Notes: generated by a model not told the origin, from the sequence alone. Counted from the stretch's first letter, positions 27,108 to 35,631 are shown. The stretch: 64,000 nucleotides of DNA from Microlunatus endophyticus (GCF_014646195.1 NZ_BMMZ01000011.1:1-64000), one strand, 5' to 3'. Numbers and translations are program-made.

Positions 27108-28169
27108 GTGTCAACACAGCCGGTGACAGGGCGGGCGACGCTCGCTCTGGCCGCAGCGCGGCGGATGGATCGCCGACGCCTTCTCGGCCTCGGCGGCGGG
27201 GTGCTGGGAGCAACCCTGCTGGCTGCTTGTGGCCAGGGAACCGCGGCCGGCAGTGACTCCGGTTCGGGCGACCTGTCGATCAAGACTGCGGCCACGACCC
27301 CAGGGACCGCAGGAGCCGTCACCGATCGCATCATCGAGGTACGCAAGCTCGCCCAGGCACAGAATCTCACCGTCGACCGTCAGGGCGGCGGTGTCGGGAC
27401 CGGCCAGCAACAGTTGCTGGCCAAGCTGCTCGACGTGTTCTCCTTCGGCCCGTTGGGCGTCGCCGAGGCCAATGCCGGCGGACACGACGTCGTGATCGCC
27501 GGCCCGGCGCTCTACAACCACGGCCGGTGGATCGTGCCCGCACACAGCGACGCGACCAGCATCGCCGATCTCAAGGGAAAGAGGATCGGAGTCCAGCCGT
27601 CCAGTTCCGACACCTACAAGGCGGCGGCGCTGGCGGCGGCCGTGAACGGCATCAACTTCGACAAGGAGTATCAGCTCTTTCCCGGGCAGCCGACTGCGAG
27701 CCTGGCGCTCTACGACCGCGGCGATCTCGACGCGATCATCGCCATCGAGCCGAATGCCACGCTGCTGGTCGCTGACGGCAACCGCCAGCTCGCGACGGTC
27801 GGCGACTTGTGGCAGCAGGGAACCGGAGAGAAGAGTCGGCTCTTCCTCAACGGGTCGGCCTTCCGGAAGGACTGGCTGGCCGACACCGATCAGAAGGAAG
27901 CGGCAAAGCGCTTTCTCACGGTGATGAAGGAGGCCACCGAGGCAGTGATCGACGACCCGTCGCTGATGTCGAAGTACGCCGACGCGTACGGAATCAAGCC
28001 GACGGAGAAGAAGGCGATCGCGCTGCTGCCGGAACGCCTCAAGGACATCTACGCAGTGGGCTGGAACAAGGAGGTCTTCGACAACATCGACAAGCAGATC
28101 GAGGTAGCGGCACAGATCGGCCTGCTCAAGAGCAAGCCGGCCAATCCGGTCTACCAGACCCTTACTTGA
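27108..28169 (+). CDS. ABC substrate-binding lipoprotein, NMT1/SsuA-like
   Basis: This 353-residue extracytoplasmic binding protein has a twin-arginine-like DRRRLLGLGGG at residues 21-31 and a lipobox LLAAC with Cys41, so it should be exported and lipid-anchored. The mature part shows the two-lobed binding fold: VGTGQQQLLAKLLDVFSFGPLGVAEANA, ADLKGKRIGVQPSSSDTYKA and YDRGDLDAIIAIEPNATLL. This is the NMT1/SsuA group that binds sulfonates, nitrate or pyrimidine precursors. GTG at 27108 is preceded by GGAGGT. It clearly serves the permease and ATPase upstream; the ligand is unknown. Confidence 0.88.
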   Translation: MSTQPVTGRATLALAAARRMDRRRLLGLGGGVLGATLLAACGQGTAAGSDSGSGDLSIKTAATTPGTAGAVTDRIIEVRKLAQAQNLTVDRQGGGVGTGQQQLLAKLLDVFSFGPLGVAEANAGGHDVVIAGPALYNHGRWIVPAHSDATSIADLKGKRIGVQPSSSDTYKAAALAAAVNGINFDKEYQLFPGQPTASLALYDRGDLDAIIAIEPNATLLVADGNRQLATVGDLWQQGTGEKSRLFLNGSAFRKDWLADTDQKEAAKRFLTVMKEATEAVIDDPSLMSKYADAYGIKPTEKKAIALLPERLKDIYAVGWNKEVFDNIDKQIEVAAQIGLLKSKPANPVYQTLT

Positions 28170-28226
28170 CAGGGAATCCCGTCCAACGGGCCCTCAATCC
28201 ACGCCACCACATCGAGCTCAGCACGC

Positions 28227-28252
28227 CAAGATCATCACATCAAGATCATCAC
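28227..28252. repeat. Direct repeat CAAGATCATCAC in the leader
   Basis: CAAGATCATCAC occurs at 28227-28238 and 28241-28252, just before the ribosome site of the next gene. The gap before 27108 holds related CAAGATCA copies at 27060-27067 and 27078-27085. Confidence 0.7.
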
Positions 28253-28269
28253 GAAGGGGATACATCATC

Positions 28270-29217
28270 ATGTCGGAGAAGCACACGATCAAGACGGTCC
28301 GTTCCGGAGCCATCTTCACGCTGCCGTATCTGGTCGGTCTGGAGAAGGGCTACTTCGCCGAGGAGGCCATCGACCTGCAGTTGGTCGAGCCGGGATCGTA
28401 CGAGACTGCGATCAAGCCGATCGAAGATCATCATCTGGTCACCTCGATCGGTGCGATCGCCAAGCCGTTCGAGAACGGCGATGTCTCGTTCTACCGGGCC
28501 TGCGAGTGGGGCCAGGTCCGCCGGGCCCAGGATTCGGGTCGTGGTCATATCGTCTCCAAGCGGGCTTCGGTCGCCAGTCAGGCGATCTTCGTCCGCCCGG
28601 ACTCGCCGGCCAACCATCCGCAGGATCTGGCGAACAAGACCGTTGCGGTGAACTTCCACCATGGGTCGCACTATCTGGCGATCCAGACTTTGGAGGGGTT
28701 CGTCGAGCCCGAGGAGCTCAAGGTCGTCCACGTCGGTGGTCCGGCCGATCGGATCCGTGCGCTGCGGGACGGTACGGTCGATGCGGTTGCGGTGATGGAG
28801 CCGTTCATCACGCTCGCACTGAAGCAGGGTTACCGGCTGATCGCGGAGGCCTTCTACACCGGTTCGGAGATCGCATCACCCGATGTCGAGCCGGAGGTGT
28901 ACGAGGCCATCGATCGCGCCATCCGCAAGGCGGTGGCCGATATCAGCTCCGACGTTCGCCCGTACCTGCACTACTTCGTGGACGAGGTGCCGGAGGATCT
29001 CGGTTCGATCAGCGAGAACGATATCCAGACCTGGCGGTTGCGATACACCGATCCGGCGCCGTACTCCCAGAAGGAGTTCGACCAGACCTATCGCTGGCTG
29101 CTGAAGTGGGGCCTGGTCGAGAGCGGGTCCGACTTCGGGTCCCTGGTCACCAATCAACTCCCCGATCAGCTCCCGGCCCAGATCACCAGTCCGATCACGG
29201 TCAGCGCGCAGGATTGA
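28270..29217 (+). CDS. Binding-protein-fold protein without a signal peptide
   Basis: This 315-residue protein has the type-2 periplasmic-binding fold pattern: GAIFTLPYLVGLEKGYFAEEAIDLQLV, SPANHPQDLANKTVAVNFHHGSHYLAIQ, then GPADRIRALRDGTVDAVAVMEPFITLAL. It starts directly with the first beta strand and has no leader, lipobox or Tat motif, so it should stay in the cytoplasm. It follows the importer genes on the same strand after 100 bases. Such leaderless proteins include desulfinases (DszB) and THI5-type pyrimidine synthases, but the DszB active-site Cys and the THI5 CCCFC motif are absent. It may be an enzyme acting on the imported compound or a sensor. The function is unknown. Confidence 0.75.
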   Translation: MSEKHTIKTVRSGAIFTLPYLVGLEKGYFAEEAIDLQLVEPGSYETAIKPIEDHHLVTSIGAIAKPFENGDVSFYRACEWGQVRRAQDSGRGHIVSKRASVASQAIFVRPDSPANHPQDLANKTVAVNFHHGSHYLAIQTLEGFVEPEELKVVHVGGPADRIRALRDGTVDAVAVMEPFITLALKQGYRLIAEAFYTGSEIASPDVEPEVYEAIDRAIRKAVADISSDVRPYLHYFVDEVPEDLGSISENDIQTWRLRYTDPAPYSQKEFDQTYRWLLKWGLVESGSDFGSLVTNQLPDQLPAQITSPITVSAQD

Positions 29218-29281
29218 TTCGATCAGAGTCGACCCAAACCGCTAGTGTTGGCCGCTGTCCGGCTTCGTCGGGCGGCGGCCC

Positions 29282-29355
29282 GGGTGCATAGCTCAGTTGG
29301 TTAGAGCACCTCCCTTACAAGGAGGGGGTCAGGGGTTCGAGTCCCTTTGCACCCA
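29282..29355 (+). tRNA. tRNA-Val, anticodon UAC
   Basis: A full cloverleaf is visible. Acceptor arms are GGGTGCA and TGCACCC with A as discriminator, the D-arm is around AGCTCAGTTGGTTAGAGC, and the anticodon stem CCTCC/GGAGG holds loop CTTACAA giving anticodon UAC. The T-arm reads AGGGG-TTCGAGT-CCCTT. The 3' CCA is not encoded. A T-run follows at 29357-29361. TAGTGT at 29243-29248 is a possible -10 box. Confidence 0.95.
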
Positions 29356-29572
29356 CTTTTTGCCCCCAGTCTCGGGCCCGTCGGTCAGCGACGCCACCAC
29401 GCGCCCGCCGGCCCGAGATCGCCGACATTCGGTCCTCGATCATCTATCTCAGCCGCCGGGCCAGGGTCGTCGAACTCGTTCAACGGATATGAGTCCCACA
29501 TTCGATGGAAAACAATGACACCCCGCATTGCATTCAGGGTCGTTGTTGTCCCGTACAGATCTATGGGCGGCC

Positions 29573-29586
29573 TCAGGAAATCCTGA
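29573..29586. promoter_or_regulatory. Palindrome upstream of the triple Gfo/Idh operon
   Basis: TCAGGA-AA-TCCTGA has perfect 6-bp arms, 57 bases before the first start codon. A TTGTGCGCAA element, similar to the LacI-type TTGCGCAA sites at 19377 and 19454, follows at 29615-29624. These are candidate control sites; no regulator gene is adjacent. Confidence 0.45.
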
Positions 29587-29643
29587 TACGCTGATCGTGG
29601 TTCCAGGTCGCGGATTGTGCGCAACGAAGCGGAGATCAGCATA

Positions 29644-30720
29644 ATGGCCGAACACACACTCGGTTATGGAGTCATCGGTGCCGGCGGGATTTCACGTTTC
29701 GCTCATCTTCCCAATTTGGCCAGAAATCCACGCGCGAGACTCGTGGCTATAGCCGACATCGATCCCGCAAAGGCGCGCCGGGCCGCCGAGGACTTCGATA
29801 TCCCGTACTGGTACGACGACTACCACGAACTGCTCGCCAATCCCGAGGTCGAGGCCGTTTCCGTGACCACGTGGCCGGCCGCACACGCCGAGCCGGTGAT
29901 CGCCGCCGCGGCGGCGGGCAAGCATGTCTTGTGCGAGAAGCCGATCGCGACGAGCCTGGAGGACGCCGACGCGATGGTCGAGGCCGCCGACCGGGCCGGT
30001 GTGAGATTCACGATGGGATACCAGCATCGATTCGGTACGGGGTTGCCGCTGGTCAAGCAGCTGCTGGGCGAAGGCGTGATCGGCCGGCCGATGGGAATGA
30101 CCCAGGTCGGTGTCGGGCCGTCAGCGCACGGCGTGCCCTGGTTCCTGCAGAAGCAGTACTCCGGCGGCGGGGTGCTGATCGACTGGGGCATCTACACCGC
30201 GCACACGATCCTGTGGCTGATGGGCCCGGTCGCCAGCGTCTACGCGACCAGCGAGATCTTCCGCTCCGAGGTGATGGTGCGCGACCAGTTGGTGACCGGC
30301 ATCGATGTCGAGGACACCGTGATGGCGACGATGCGCTTCGCCAATGGGGCGATGGGCTCGTGGTACGCCGCCTGGGCCGTCGCCGCCGCACACGGCGGCA
30401 TGACGCTCGACGGCTCCGACGGCTCGATCATCACCGGGCGCGACAATTCCGGCCTCAGCGTCTTCAGCAACACCTTCTCCGAACCGGCGCACCTGCACGG
30501 CTGGCGCCAGCTCAAGACCGTCGAGCCGGTCCTGGCTGACCTGCACTACCGCAAGCTGGCGCACTTGATCGACAGCGTGCTGGACGACCGACCACTGCAG
30601 CTGACCGGAGCCGACGGTCGGGATGCGTTGGAGTTGGTGCTGGCCATCTACCGGTCGGCGGAGACGGGCCGGCCCGTCAGCCTGCCGCTCGCGCGGTCCG
30701 CAGTTCCGCAATCGGTGTGA
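29644..30720 (+). CDS. Gfo/Idh/MocA family oxidoreductase
   Basis: This 358-residue NAD(P)-dependent dehydrogenase has the Rossmann motif VIGAGGISRFAH, EKP in GKHVLCEKPIA near residue 96 and the GYQHRFG segment. The GGGVLIDWGIYTAHTILWLMGP region, family-typical for sugar dehydrogenases, follows. ATG at 29644 (GGAG 9 bases upstream) is preferred over GTG 29617. It is the first of four same-strand genes and the first of three Gfo/Idh paralogues in this operon. The paralogues are not close copies of each other, suggesting different steps or substrates. The substrate is unknown. Confidence 0.9.
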   Translation: MAEHTLGYGVIGAGGISRFAHLPNLARNPRARLVAIADIDPAKARRAAEDFDIPYWYDDYHELLANPEVEAVSVTTWPAAHAEPVIAAAAAGKHVLCEKPIATSLEDADAMVEAADRAGVRFTMGYQHRFGTGLPLVKQLLGEGVIGRPMGMTQVGVGPSAHGVPWFLQKQYSGGGVLIDWGIYTAHTILWLMGPVASVYATSEIFRSEVMVRDQLVTGIDVEDTVMATMRFANGAMGSWYAAWAVAAAHGGMTLDGSDGSIITGRDNSGLSVFSNTFSEPAHLHGWRQLKTVEPVLADLHYRKLAHLIDSVLDDRPLQLTGADGRDALELVLAIYRSAETGRPVSLPLARSAVPQSV

Positions 30721-30738
30721 GTGAAGGGATCTGTCGAC

Positions 30739-31809
30739 GTGGCTGCACGTATCCGCCTGGCGTTCATCGGTGGCGAACATCTTCATTTCCAGGGACTGCT
30801 CGCCGCGGCGTTGGCGAGCCCGACCGCCGACGTCGTGGGTATCTCCATCGCCGACGACGAGCTCCGGGACTTCTTCGTCCGGCGATACCCGGACGTGGCC
30901 GCCTTCGCCGACCCGGAGGAGTTGTACGACCGAGCCAGACCCGAGGCCATCGTGACCTGCGCCGACAACCGGCGGGCTGCGGAGGTGGTGGCGGATGCGG
31001 CGCGTCGTGGCGTGCACGTGATGAAGGAGAAGCCGATGGCGGCCGATGTCGCCCTCGCCGAGGAGATGGCCACCGTCACCGCCCGGCACGGGGTACGGCT
31101 GATGGTCAACTGGCCGACGAACTGGCACGGTGGCATCCACACCGCCAAGCAGTTGGTCGAGGCCGGCGAGATCGGCCGCGTTCTCGGCATCCACAATCGC
31201 GCGGGGCACGGTGGGCCGCCCGAGGACTTCGCGAGCACAGGTCCGATCGGCCGGGTCGGCTGGGGCTGGCTGATCGAGCGCTCCGCGAACGGCGGCGGCG
31301 CAGCGGTCGACTTCTGCTCCTACGGTGCCGTCATGTCGCGCTGGTTCACGGGCCAGCCGAGCAATGTCACCGCGCACGGCGGCCGGCATTCCAAGGACTT
31401 CTTCACCGTCGAGGACAACGGGATCATGATCCTGGGATATCCGCGCGGCCATTCGGTGATCGAAGGGACCTGGACCCAGCCGGCGGTGCCCGTCCGCCAG
31501 CCCACCATGATCTACGGAGAAAAGGGCGCGATCGCACTCACCGGGCCCGACGAGGTCGCAGTGGCCAATCTCGGCAGTTCCGGTGAGCTGGTGTCGACCG
31601 CATCCCGTACGGTCGCCGCAGACAAACTGCCGGATCATTACCGCTCCGGTCCCGACTACTTCACGCATTGCCTGCGCAACGACGAGCCGTTCGAGGGAAT
31701 GGTGACGCCGGAGATCTCCCGCGATGCACAGGAAATTCTCGACGCCGGCCTCCGTTCCATGGTCTCGGGACAACGGATCGGATTACCACTTCCCACCTTT
31801 TCCTATTGA
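30739..31809 (+). CDS. Gfo/Idh/MocA family oxidoreductase
   Basis: This oxidoreductase of about 356 residues is the second in the operon. The N-terminal glycine motif is degenerate (LAFIGGEHLHFQG instead of GxGxxG), while EKP is kept in GVHVMKEKPMA. The substrate domain carries WPTNWHGGIHTAKQL and NGGGAAVDFCSYGAVMSRWF. The altered dinucleotide loop suggests unusual cofactor handling or a tightly bound cofactor. GTG at 30739 is preferred, with AAGGGA upstream; GTG at 30721 directly follows the previous stop but lacks a ribosome site. Confidence 0.85.
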   Translation: MAARIRLAFIGGEHLHFQGLLAAALASPTADVVGISIADDELRDFFVRRYPDVAAFADPEELYDRARPEAIVTCADNRRAAEVVADAARRGVHVMKEKPMAADVALAEEMATVTARHGVRLMVNWPTNWHGGIHTAKQLVEAGEIGRVLGIHNRAGHGGPPEDFASTGPIGRVGWGWLIERSANGGGAAVDFCSYGAVMSRWFTGQPSNVTAHGGRHSKDFFTVEDNGIMILGYPRGHSVIEGTWTQPAVPVRQPTMIYGEKGAIALTGPDEVAVANLGSSGELVSTASRTVAADKLPDHYRSGPDYFTHCLRNDEPFEGMVTPEISRDAQEILDAGLRSMVSGQRIGLPLPTFSY

Positions 31810-31821
31810 AACGGAGCACAA

Positions 31822-32604
31822 ATGTTCAATCCTGAGGTCGAACCCGGAGAGTTCACCGACTTGGATCGATTCGTCTTCGAATCCTGGGGATATCTCGTGA
31901 TTCCCGGCGTCCTGAGCAAGGACGAGGCCGACGAATGCTACGAGGCGTCCCGGCGACTGCATTCCGGACGCGACCGTTCCTGGGGCCAGGTGGGCCGTGG
32001 CTACGAGACGGAGCCGTCGCTGGAGCGGCTCATCGATCACCCGGCGGTGCTGCCGAAGGTCCGAGGCCTGTACGGCGACCGGTTCCTGCTGCAGGCCAGC
32101 TGGAACACGATGCAGCCGGCCGGCGGCGGGGTCGGCGGCTGGCACCAGGACGGCTCCAGCGCCTTCGACTTCAGCAAGCTCGGATATCCGGTGCCGCTGA
32201 TCCAGCTCCGGGCCTCCTTCCTGCTGACTGATCAGACCGAGCCCGGGATGGGCAACATGGAGCTGATCCCGGGCAGCCATCGCAGCACCGCTCCGCTGCC
32301 CGATGAGATCCGCCGGTCGCAGGGTGAGGTGGAGATCGGGCACGTGATCTGTGCCAATGCCGGTTCGGTGCTGCTCTTCCACAACGGGGTCTGGCATCGT
32401 ACGTACGCCCACCACGGCGACCAGGACCGCTACACCGCCCACTACGTCTACAGCCCGCCGTGGGTGCGCGCCGCCGATCGCTTCCAGAACTCGCCGGAAT
32501 TCATACAGCGCACGACGCCGATGCGCCGCGCGCTGATGGGCGAATTCGATCGGCCCGACGCCCCGTTCGGCTCGAGCTACACGCCACTTCCGTTCGACGA
32601 CTGA
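31822..32604 (+). CDS. Phytanoyl-CoA dioxygenase (PhyH) family protein
   Basis: This 260-residue Fe(II)/2-oxoglutarate-dependent oxygenase candidate has the iron-binding HxD in GGWHQDGSSAFD and the distal His in LLFHNGVWHRTYAHHG. The 2-oxoglutarate Arg is probably in QDRYTAHYVY or nearby. The PGSHRST turn is the usual PhyH signature. The catalytic triad looks complete. It sits between the second and third Gfo/Idh genes of the operon, 12 bases after the former. In such catabolic operons PhyH proteins often hydroxylate or demethylate modified sugars or natural products. The substrate is unknown. Confidence 0.87.
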   Translation: MFNPEVEPGEFTDLDRFVFESWGYLVIPGVLSKDEADECYEASRRLHSGRDRSWGQVGRGYETEPSLERLIDHPAVLPKVRGLYGDRFLLQASWNTMQPAGGGVGGWHQDGSSAFDFSKLGYPVPLIQLRASFLLTDQTEPGMGNMELIPGSHRSTAPLPDEIRRSQGEVEIGHVICANAGSVLLFHNGVWHRTYAHHGDQDRYTAHYVYSPPWVRAADRFQNSPEFIQRTTPMRRALMGEFDRPDAPFGSSYTPLPFDD

Positions 32605-32618
32605 GGCAGCTCGGACCA

Positions 32619-33875
32619 GTGGCCCCGATCCGGTTGGGTGTCGTCGGGTGCGCACGCATCCTGCCTGCGCACCTGCGGGGGATGGCCGCCGCCCAGGCGG
32701 TCGGCCTCGACCCGTTCCGGATCACGGCGCTGTGTGCCCGGAGGGTCGCCGACGCGCTCGCATTCCGCAGCCCCGCCGACGGCGTACCGCCCCGGCCACC
32801 GGCTTCGGCGAACGAGAACGACCCGCTCGGAGCGCCGCACCGCTACGTCAGCGACCTGCAGACCGCGGTACCGGCGGTGTTCGACGATTGGCACGCGATG
32901 CTGGACGCCGATCTCGTCGATGCGGTCCTGATCCTCGCGCCGGTGTCGCTGCACCACCAGATCGCGGTGGCCGCACTCGACGCCGGCAAACACGTGTTGA
33001 TCGAGAAGCCGCTGGCCATCACCGTCCGAGCCGGGAGGGCGATCGCCGCTGCGGCGGGCCGTCGCGGCCTGGTCGCCGGCGTCGCAGAGAACGTGCGCTA
33101 TGCGTCGCGTACGAGAGCCCAGTGGCAGGCCATCGACGCGGGCCTGATCGGTCGGCCACAGCTGTGGCTGTCAGGGGGCATCGGTGGTGAGTGGGCGCCG
33201 GATCGTGTCGTTGCCGACACGCCGTGGCGACATCGCAAGCTCGATGCGGGTGGCGGCCCTGCCATCGATCACGGTGTGCACCTGATGCACCAGCTCCGTT
33301 ACCTGATGGGTCCGGTCCGGCAGGTCGGTGCGCTGACTGCGATGCTCGAGCCGTACCGGGTGGGCCGGTCCGGCCGGGTGGCCAACGAGGTCGAGGACAT
33401 CTACTCCGCGCAGTTGCTCTTCGAGAGCGGTGCCATCGGCACTGTCTTCTCCGGATGGGCCGGTCGCGGCGCCGGCACCAGCCTGGACGCCAGTCCCAGC
33501 ATCTACGGTAGTTCCGGTTGTATCAAGGCCGACCGCCTGATCCCAGATGGCGGCGCGCCGGTGCAGGTCGAGTCGGTGCTGGGGGAGTCGGGTCCGGGAG
33601 ATTCAGCGGCGTTCTTCCCGCACGGGATCCGGGACTCGTTCGCCCTGGAGCTGCTGGACTTCGCCACGGCGATCAGCACCGGGAACCCGATGGAGACCAG
33701 TGCCGATGAAGCGGTGCTGGATCTGGCGATGGCCTATTCCATCCTCGAGTCGGCATGGGCCGGTGCGCCCGTGCAGGTGGACGATGTCCTCTCGGGTGCG
33801 GTCGCCGGCTACCAGGCGGAGATCGACCGGAGCTACGGTCTTCAGGTACCGAACCCCCGGGTCCTGGATCCCTAG
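32619..33875 (+). CDS. Gfo/Idh/MocA family oxidoreductase
   Basis: This 418-residue oxidoreductase is the last gene of the operon. The Rossmann start is LGVVGCARILPAH (GxGxxG altered to GCARI), and EKP is in GKHVLIEKPLA. Family-typical KLDAGGGPAIDHGVHLMHQLRYLMGP lies near residue 220. An insertion of about 30 residues between the first two strands (ADGVPPRPPASANENDP) is unusual for the family. GTG at 32619 is 14 bases after the PhyH stop. Its 3' end overlaps the convergent ABC ATPase by 4 bases, so antisense interference between the two operons is possible. Confidence 0.88.
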   Translation: MAPIRLGVVGCARILPAHLRGMAAAQAVGLDPFRITALCARRVADALAFRSPADGVPPRPPASANENDPLGAPHRYVSDLQTAVPAVFDDWHAMLDADLVDAVLILAPVSLHHQIAVAALDAGKHVLIEKPLAITVRAGRAIAAAAGRRGLVAGVAENVRYASRTRAQWQAIDAGLIGRPQLWLSGGIGGEWAPDRVVADTPWRHRKLDAGGGPAIDHGVHLMHQLRYLMGPVRQVGALTAMLEPYRVGRSGRVANEVEDIYSAQLLFESGAIGTVFSGWAGRGAGTSLDASPSIYGSSGCIKADRLIPDGGAPVQVESVLGESGPGDSAAFFPHGIRDSFALELLDFATAISTGNPMETSADEAVLDLAMAYSILESAWAGAPVQVDDVLSGAVAGYQAEIDRSYGLQVPNPRVLDP

Positions 33876-34753
33876 GTCTCGATCGGCACGATCCTCGGCA
33901 CGCCGTCCTTCAACTCGACCCGGGTCTTCCAGCGGTCATTGGGATCCGGGGTCGGGACGGAATCGATCAGCAGCTTGGTGTAGGCGTGGCTGGGATGGGT
34001 CATCACCTCTTTGACCGTGCCCTGTTCGACGATCTGGCCCTTGTAGATCGTCATCATGTCGCCTCCGACGTAGGCCACCGTCGAAAGGTCGTGGGTGATG
34101 AACAGGGTCGTCATCCCGTACGTCTGCTGAAAGTCGATCATGATGTCCAGAAAGTGCCGGCGGACCTGCGCGTCGAGCATCGAGACCGGCTCGTCGGCGA
34201 TCACGAACGACGGCTGCAGCATGTGGACCCGAGCCAGCATCAGCCGTTGCCGTTGTCCGCCGGACAGCTGGTGCGCGTAGCGTCCGAGCACTTCGCCCGG
34301 GCGGAGCCGCACGGCCTCCAGTGACTCCTCGATCTTGTTCATCCCGGCGGCCCTGCCGTGGGCGAGCTTGAAATTCCTGATCGCCTTCCAGAAGATCCGA
34401 TCCACCCGGTAGAAGGGGTTGAAGATGGCGTACGGGTCCTGGAAGACCGGCTGTACGTCGCGTCGATAGGTGGTGTATTCCGAGCGGGACAGGCTCCCCA
34501 CATCCTTGCCCTGGTAGGTGACCTGTCCGCTGGTCGGGCGCTGCAGCCCGAGCAGGATGCGGGCGATCGTGCTCTTTCCGCTGCCGCTGGCACCGACGAG
34601 CGAGGCGATCCGCGGGGTGTCGGACTTGAGTTCGAAGGACACGTGATCAACCGCGACGACCTTGGTTCCCAGTCGTCCGGGGAAGACCTGGGTGATGTCG
34701 TCCAGCCGGATGGTCTTGGCAACGGCTTCGGCAACGGTTTCGGCAACGGCCAT
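33872..34753 (-). CDS. ABC transporter ATP-binding protein, DppF/OppF type
   Basis: This 293-residue ATPase is the second of a pair powering a family-5 (dipeptide/oligosaccharide) importer. Walker A is GASGSGKST, the Q-loop PVFQDPYAIFNPFY, the signature LSGGQRQR and Walker B FVIADEPVSMLDA, followed by H-loop THD. The C-terminus carries the oligopeptide-type extension HPSHAYTKLLIDSVPTPDP. Its start ATG is separated by one shared base from the partner ATPase, and it ends head-on against the Gfo/Idh operon. Family-5 systems in actinobacteria often import plant oligosaccharides rather than peptides, which would fit the neighbours. Confidence 0.92.
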   Translation of the reverse strand: MAVAETVAEAVAKTIRLDDITQVFPGRLGTKVVAVDHVSFELKSDTPRIASLVGASGSGKSTIARILLGLQRPTSGQVTYQGKDVGSLSRSEYTTYRRDVQPVFQDPYAIFNPFYRVDRIFWKAIRNFKLAHGRAAGMNKIEESLEAVRLRPGEVLGRYAHQLSGGQRQRLMLARVHMLQPSFVIADEPVSMLDAQVRRHFLDIMIDFQQTYGMTTLFITHDLSTVAYVGGDMMTIYKGQIVEQGTVKEVMTHPSHAYTKLLIDSVPTPDPNDRWKTRVELKDGVPRIVPIET

Positions 34754-35631
34754 CAGAACGCCTCCTCGCGCACGGTCAGATCCGGGATGGAGTTGATCAA
34801 TTCCTTGGTGTAGGGGTCAGCCGGTCGTTTGAACACCTGCTCCACCGAGCCGACCTCCACGATCTGACCGGCGTTCATCACCGCGACCCGGTCGACGAGC
34901 TGCGCGTGCACGCCCATGTCGTGGGTGATCACCAACATCGTCACCCCGAGCCGGTCGCGGAGATCGGCGAGGTTCTGGATCACCACGCGCTGGATCATCA
35001 CATCAAGGGCCGTCGTCGGCTCGTCGGCGATCAGCAGCTCCGGCCGCAGGGCCACGGCCATCGCGATGATCACTCGCTGCTTCATGCCTCCGGAGAGCTC
35101 GTGGGGATACATCTCCGCAACGGATGCGTCGAGGCCGACCTCGGCGAGCAACTGGGCGACGTGCTCCCGCAGGACCTCCCGTTCGTGCCGATTCGGGCGG
35201 CGCCGGATCCCGCCGGAGCCGTTGGCCTCGTCGTTGGAGGACCAGCCGTGTTGCAGCATCACGTCGGCGAACTGGTCCCGGATCCGCATGATCGGATTCA
35301 GCGAATTCATCGACCCTTGGGGGAGGTAGGCCAGGTCGCGCCACCGCAGCCGGCGCAATCCGGCATCGTTCTCATCCAGGACATCGACCGGAGCAGCGTC
35401 CCGCCGGTTGAAGGTGGCGGCACCACCGGCGACGAAGCCCGGGGGGCGAAGCAGGCCCAGCACAGCTGTCGCCATAGTGCTCTTGCCGCAGCCCGATTGC
35501 CCTGCCACGCCGAGGATCTCGCCGCGCTTGACCTGCAGATTGACGCCGTCCACCGCGGTCACGTCGCCGGTCACCGTGCGATAGCGCACGATCAGGTCCC
35601 GGATGTCCAGAACTGCCTCCGACTCAGGCAC
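34753..35631 (-). CDS. ABC transporter ATP-binding protein, DppD/OppD type
   Basis: This 292-residue ATPase is the partner of the preceding gene. Walker A is GQSGCGKST near residue 43, the signature LSGGMKQR and Walker B LLIADEPTTALD, with the H-loop THD. The oligopeptide-type end is RPADPYTKELINSIPDLT. A long insertion around residues 100-150 (NSLNPIMRIRDQFADVMLQHG) is the family's usual helical subdomain. It overlaps the upstream permease gene by 8 bases. Confidence 0.92.
   Translation of the reverse strand: MPESEAVLDIRDLIVRYRTVTGDVTAVDGVNLQVKRGEILGVAGQSGCGKSTMATAVLGLLRPPGFVAGGAATFNRRDAAPVDVLDENDAGLRRLRWRDLAYLPQGSMNSLNPIMRIRDQFADVMLQHGWSSNDEANGSGGIRRRPNRHEREVLREHVAQLLAEVGLDASVAEMYPHELSGGMKQRVIIAMAVALRPELLIADEPTTALDVMIQRVVIQNLADLRDRLGVTMLVITHDMGVHAQLVDRVAVMNAGQIVEVGSVEQVFKRPADPYTKELINSIPDLTVREEAF

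Noticed and set aside
29370..29418. TCTCGGGCC/GGCCCGAGA inverted repeat as a second tRNA terminator
   Set aside because: The loop would be 31 bases and a T-run already directly follows the tRNA; it is GC-rich enough to occur by chance.
29282..29643. tRNA-Val 3' end as an attachment site of an integrated element
   Set aside because: I found no second copy of the tRNA 3' end in the window and no integrase gene near it.
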